NCBI RefSeq assembly: GCF_000350225.1
Contig: NW_005179283.1
Location: forward strand, 1 to 64,000
From: Chondrus crispus
Taxonomy: Eukaryota; Rhodophyta; Florideophyceae; Gigartinales; Gigartinaceae
DNA: 64,000 bases
Direction of reading: 5' to 3'
Position 1 is the first letter of the stretch; each line of letters begins with the position of its first letter. Position numbers and translations under genes: made by a program. Below, one piece after another: positions 63,688 to 64,000 of the stretch. A model generated the notes under the pieces. That model was not told the origin of the DNA. It made no database searches and was given only the letters and a program-made list of their open reading frames with translations.

Positions 63688-64000
63688 ATGTCGACTGTCG
63701 AGGAATATGGAACCGGATCTGTTCCTGCGCCTTCCGACGCGCCTCCCAGTGCCTCACCACAGCATCCTGGCAGCTCCTCTGCACCCGCTGTGACTCTGTC
63801 ACCCAGCCCCTCCCCGCCTCCGGGCCTCCCTTCGCGCCCACCTCAGCGGTTTGTCATGAACAAGGTCGAGAAGACTTGGCTGCTAACCCAGCTCACGGCG
63901 TATAGTGCCCAGGTTCAAAAACTTAAGAAACTAGACGCTACTTGCGCGAGCGTGGCCAACAGTGCGCGATCTCGTCACAATTCGGACAGTGCGATTGTAG
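63688..64000 (+). CDS. 5' part of an unknown gene, runs off the window
   Basis: An ATG at 63688 after a pyrimidine-rich leader opens a frame that continues to the window edge (104 codons). The first 55 residues are Pro/Ser/Ala-rich (PAPSDAPPSASPQHPG, then PSPSPPPGLPSRPP). Then a less biased segment begins with RFVMNKVEKTWLLTQLTAYS and KLKKLDATCASVANS. I do not recognise it. It could be a host gene or a transposon protein. Confidence 0.4.
   Translation, partial: MSTVEEYGTGSVPAPSDAPPSASPQHPGSSSAPAVTLSPSPSPPPGLPSRPPQRFVMNKVEKTWLLTQLTAYSAQVQKLKKLDATCASVANSARSRHNSDSAIV

Overview
This window looks like nuclear DNA of a multicellular red alga, most like a Chondrus-type florideophyte (inference; no marker gene proves it). 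Host genes are mostly single-exon, and the few introns I can place are 125-138 bp. Housekeeping genes sit in islands separated by nested transposons. A tRNA-Thr gene carries an extra insertion in its D-loop, a feature known from rhodophytes, and dihydroxyacid dehydratase has a probable plastid leader.

Layout. 1-20.8 kb is a gene island: a copine-like double-C2 protein, a Rossmann-fold methyltransferase-like protein with an 18-nt microexon, the RFT1 flippase-family protein, a class-3-like aldehyde dehydrogenase, dihydroxyacid dehydratase, an EXO84-like exocyst subunit, an organellar SPOUT rRNA methyltransferase (RlmB/MRM1 type) and a BCS1-type AAA ATPase. The gaps between them hold short perfect palindromes and a pogo/Tigger-derived MITE. 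21.3-46.6 kb is almost all mobile DNA. A Tigger element (TA target duplication) contains a long-inverted-repeat element, which contains a 929-bp TIR element. Next comes a Ty1/copia retrotransposon with both LTRs and a CTGTA target duplication; its 3' LTR is split by a solo LTR. Then follow an unrecognised broken gene, a decayed DDE transposase, a PIF/Harbinger element with its Myb-like partner, a second copy of the 929-bp family, and a 5.1-kb element. That last element encodes a piggyBac-like DDE transposase with a YqaJ-type PD-(D/E)XK nuclease domain apparently embedded between the second and third catalytic acidic residues. 47-62.5 kb is a second gene island: a BACK-domain protein, TMEM120/TACAN-like protein, tRNA-Thr(TGU), organellar bL35, RLP24, COG7, a DHRS1-like SDR, two secreted orphan proteins and a UBXN4-like UBX protein. 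The right edge holds a 24-bp tandem repeat and the 5' end of an unknown reading frame.

There is no operon logic. Several products share secretory-pathway themes (RFT1 in N-glycan assembly, COG7 in Golgi tethering, an EXO84-like exocyst subunit, UBXN4-like protein in ER-associated degradation), but I read this as chance clustering. The most notable system is the nuclease-containing transposase at 41.5-46.6 kb. It is disabled here by a 16-bp tandem duplication and interrupted by one in-frame TGA. The D-loop-interrupted tRNA, the microexon and the repeated creation of near-perfect palindromes, including two back to back inside the copia gag, also deserve attention.
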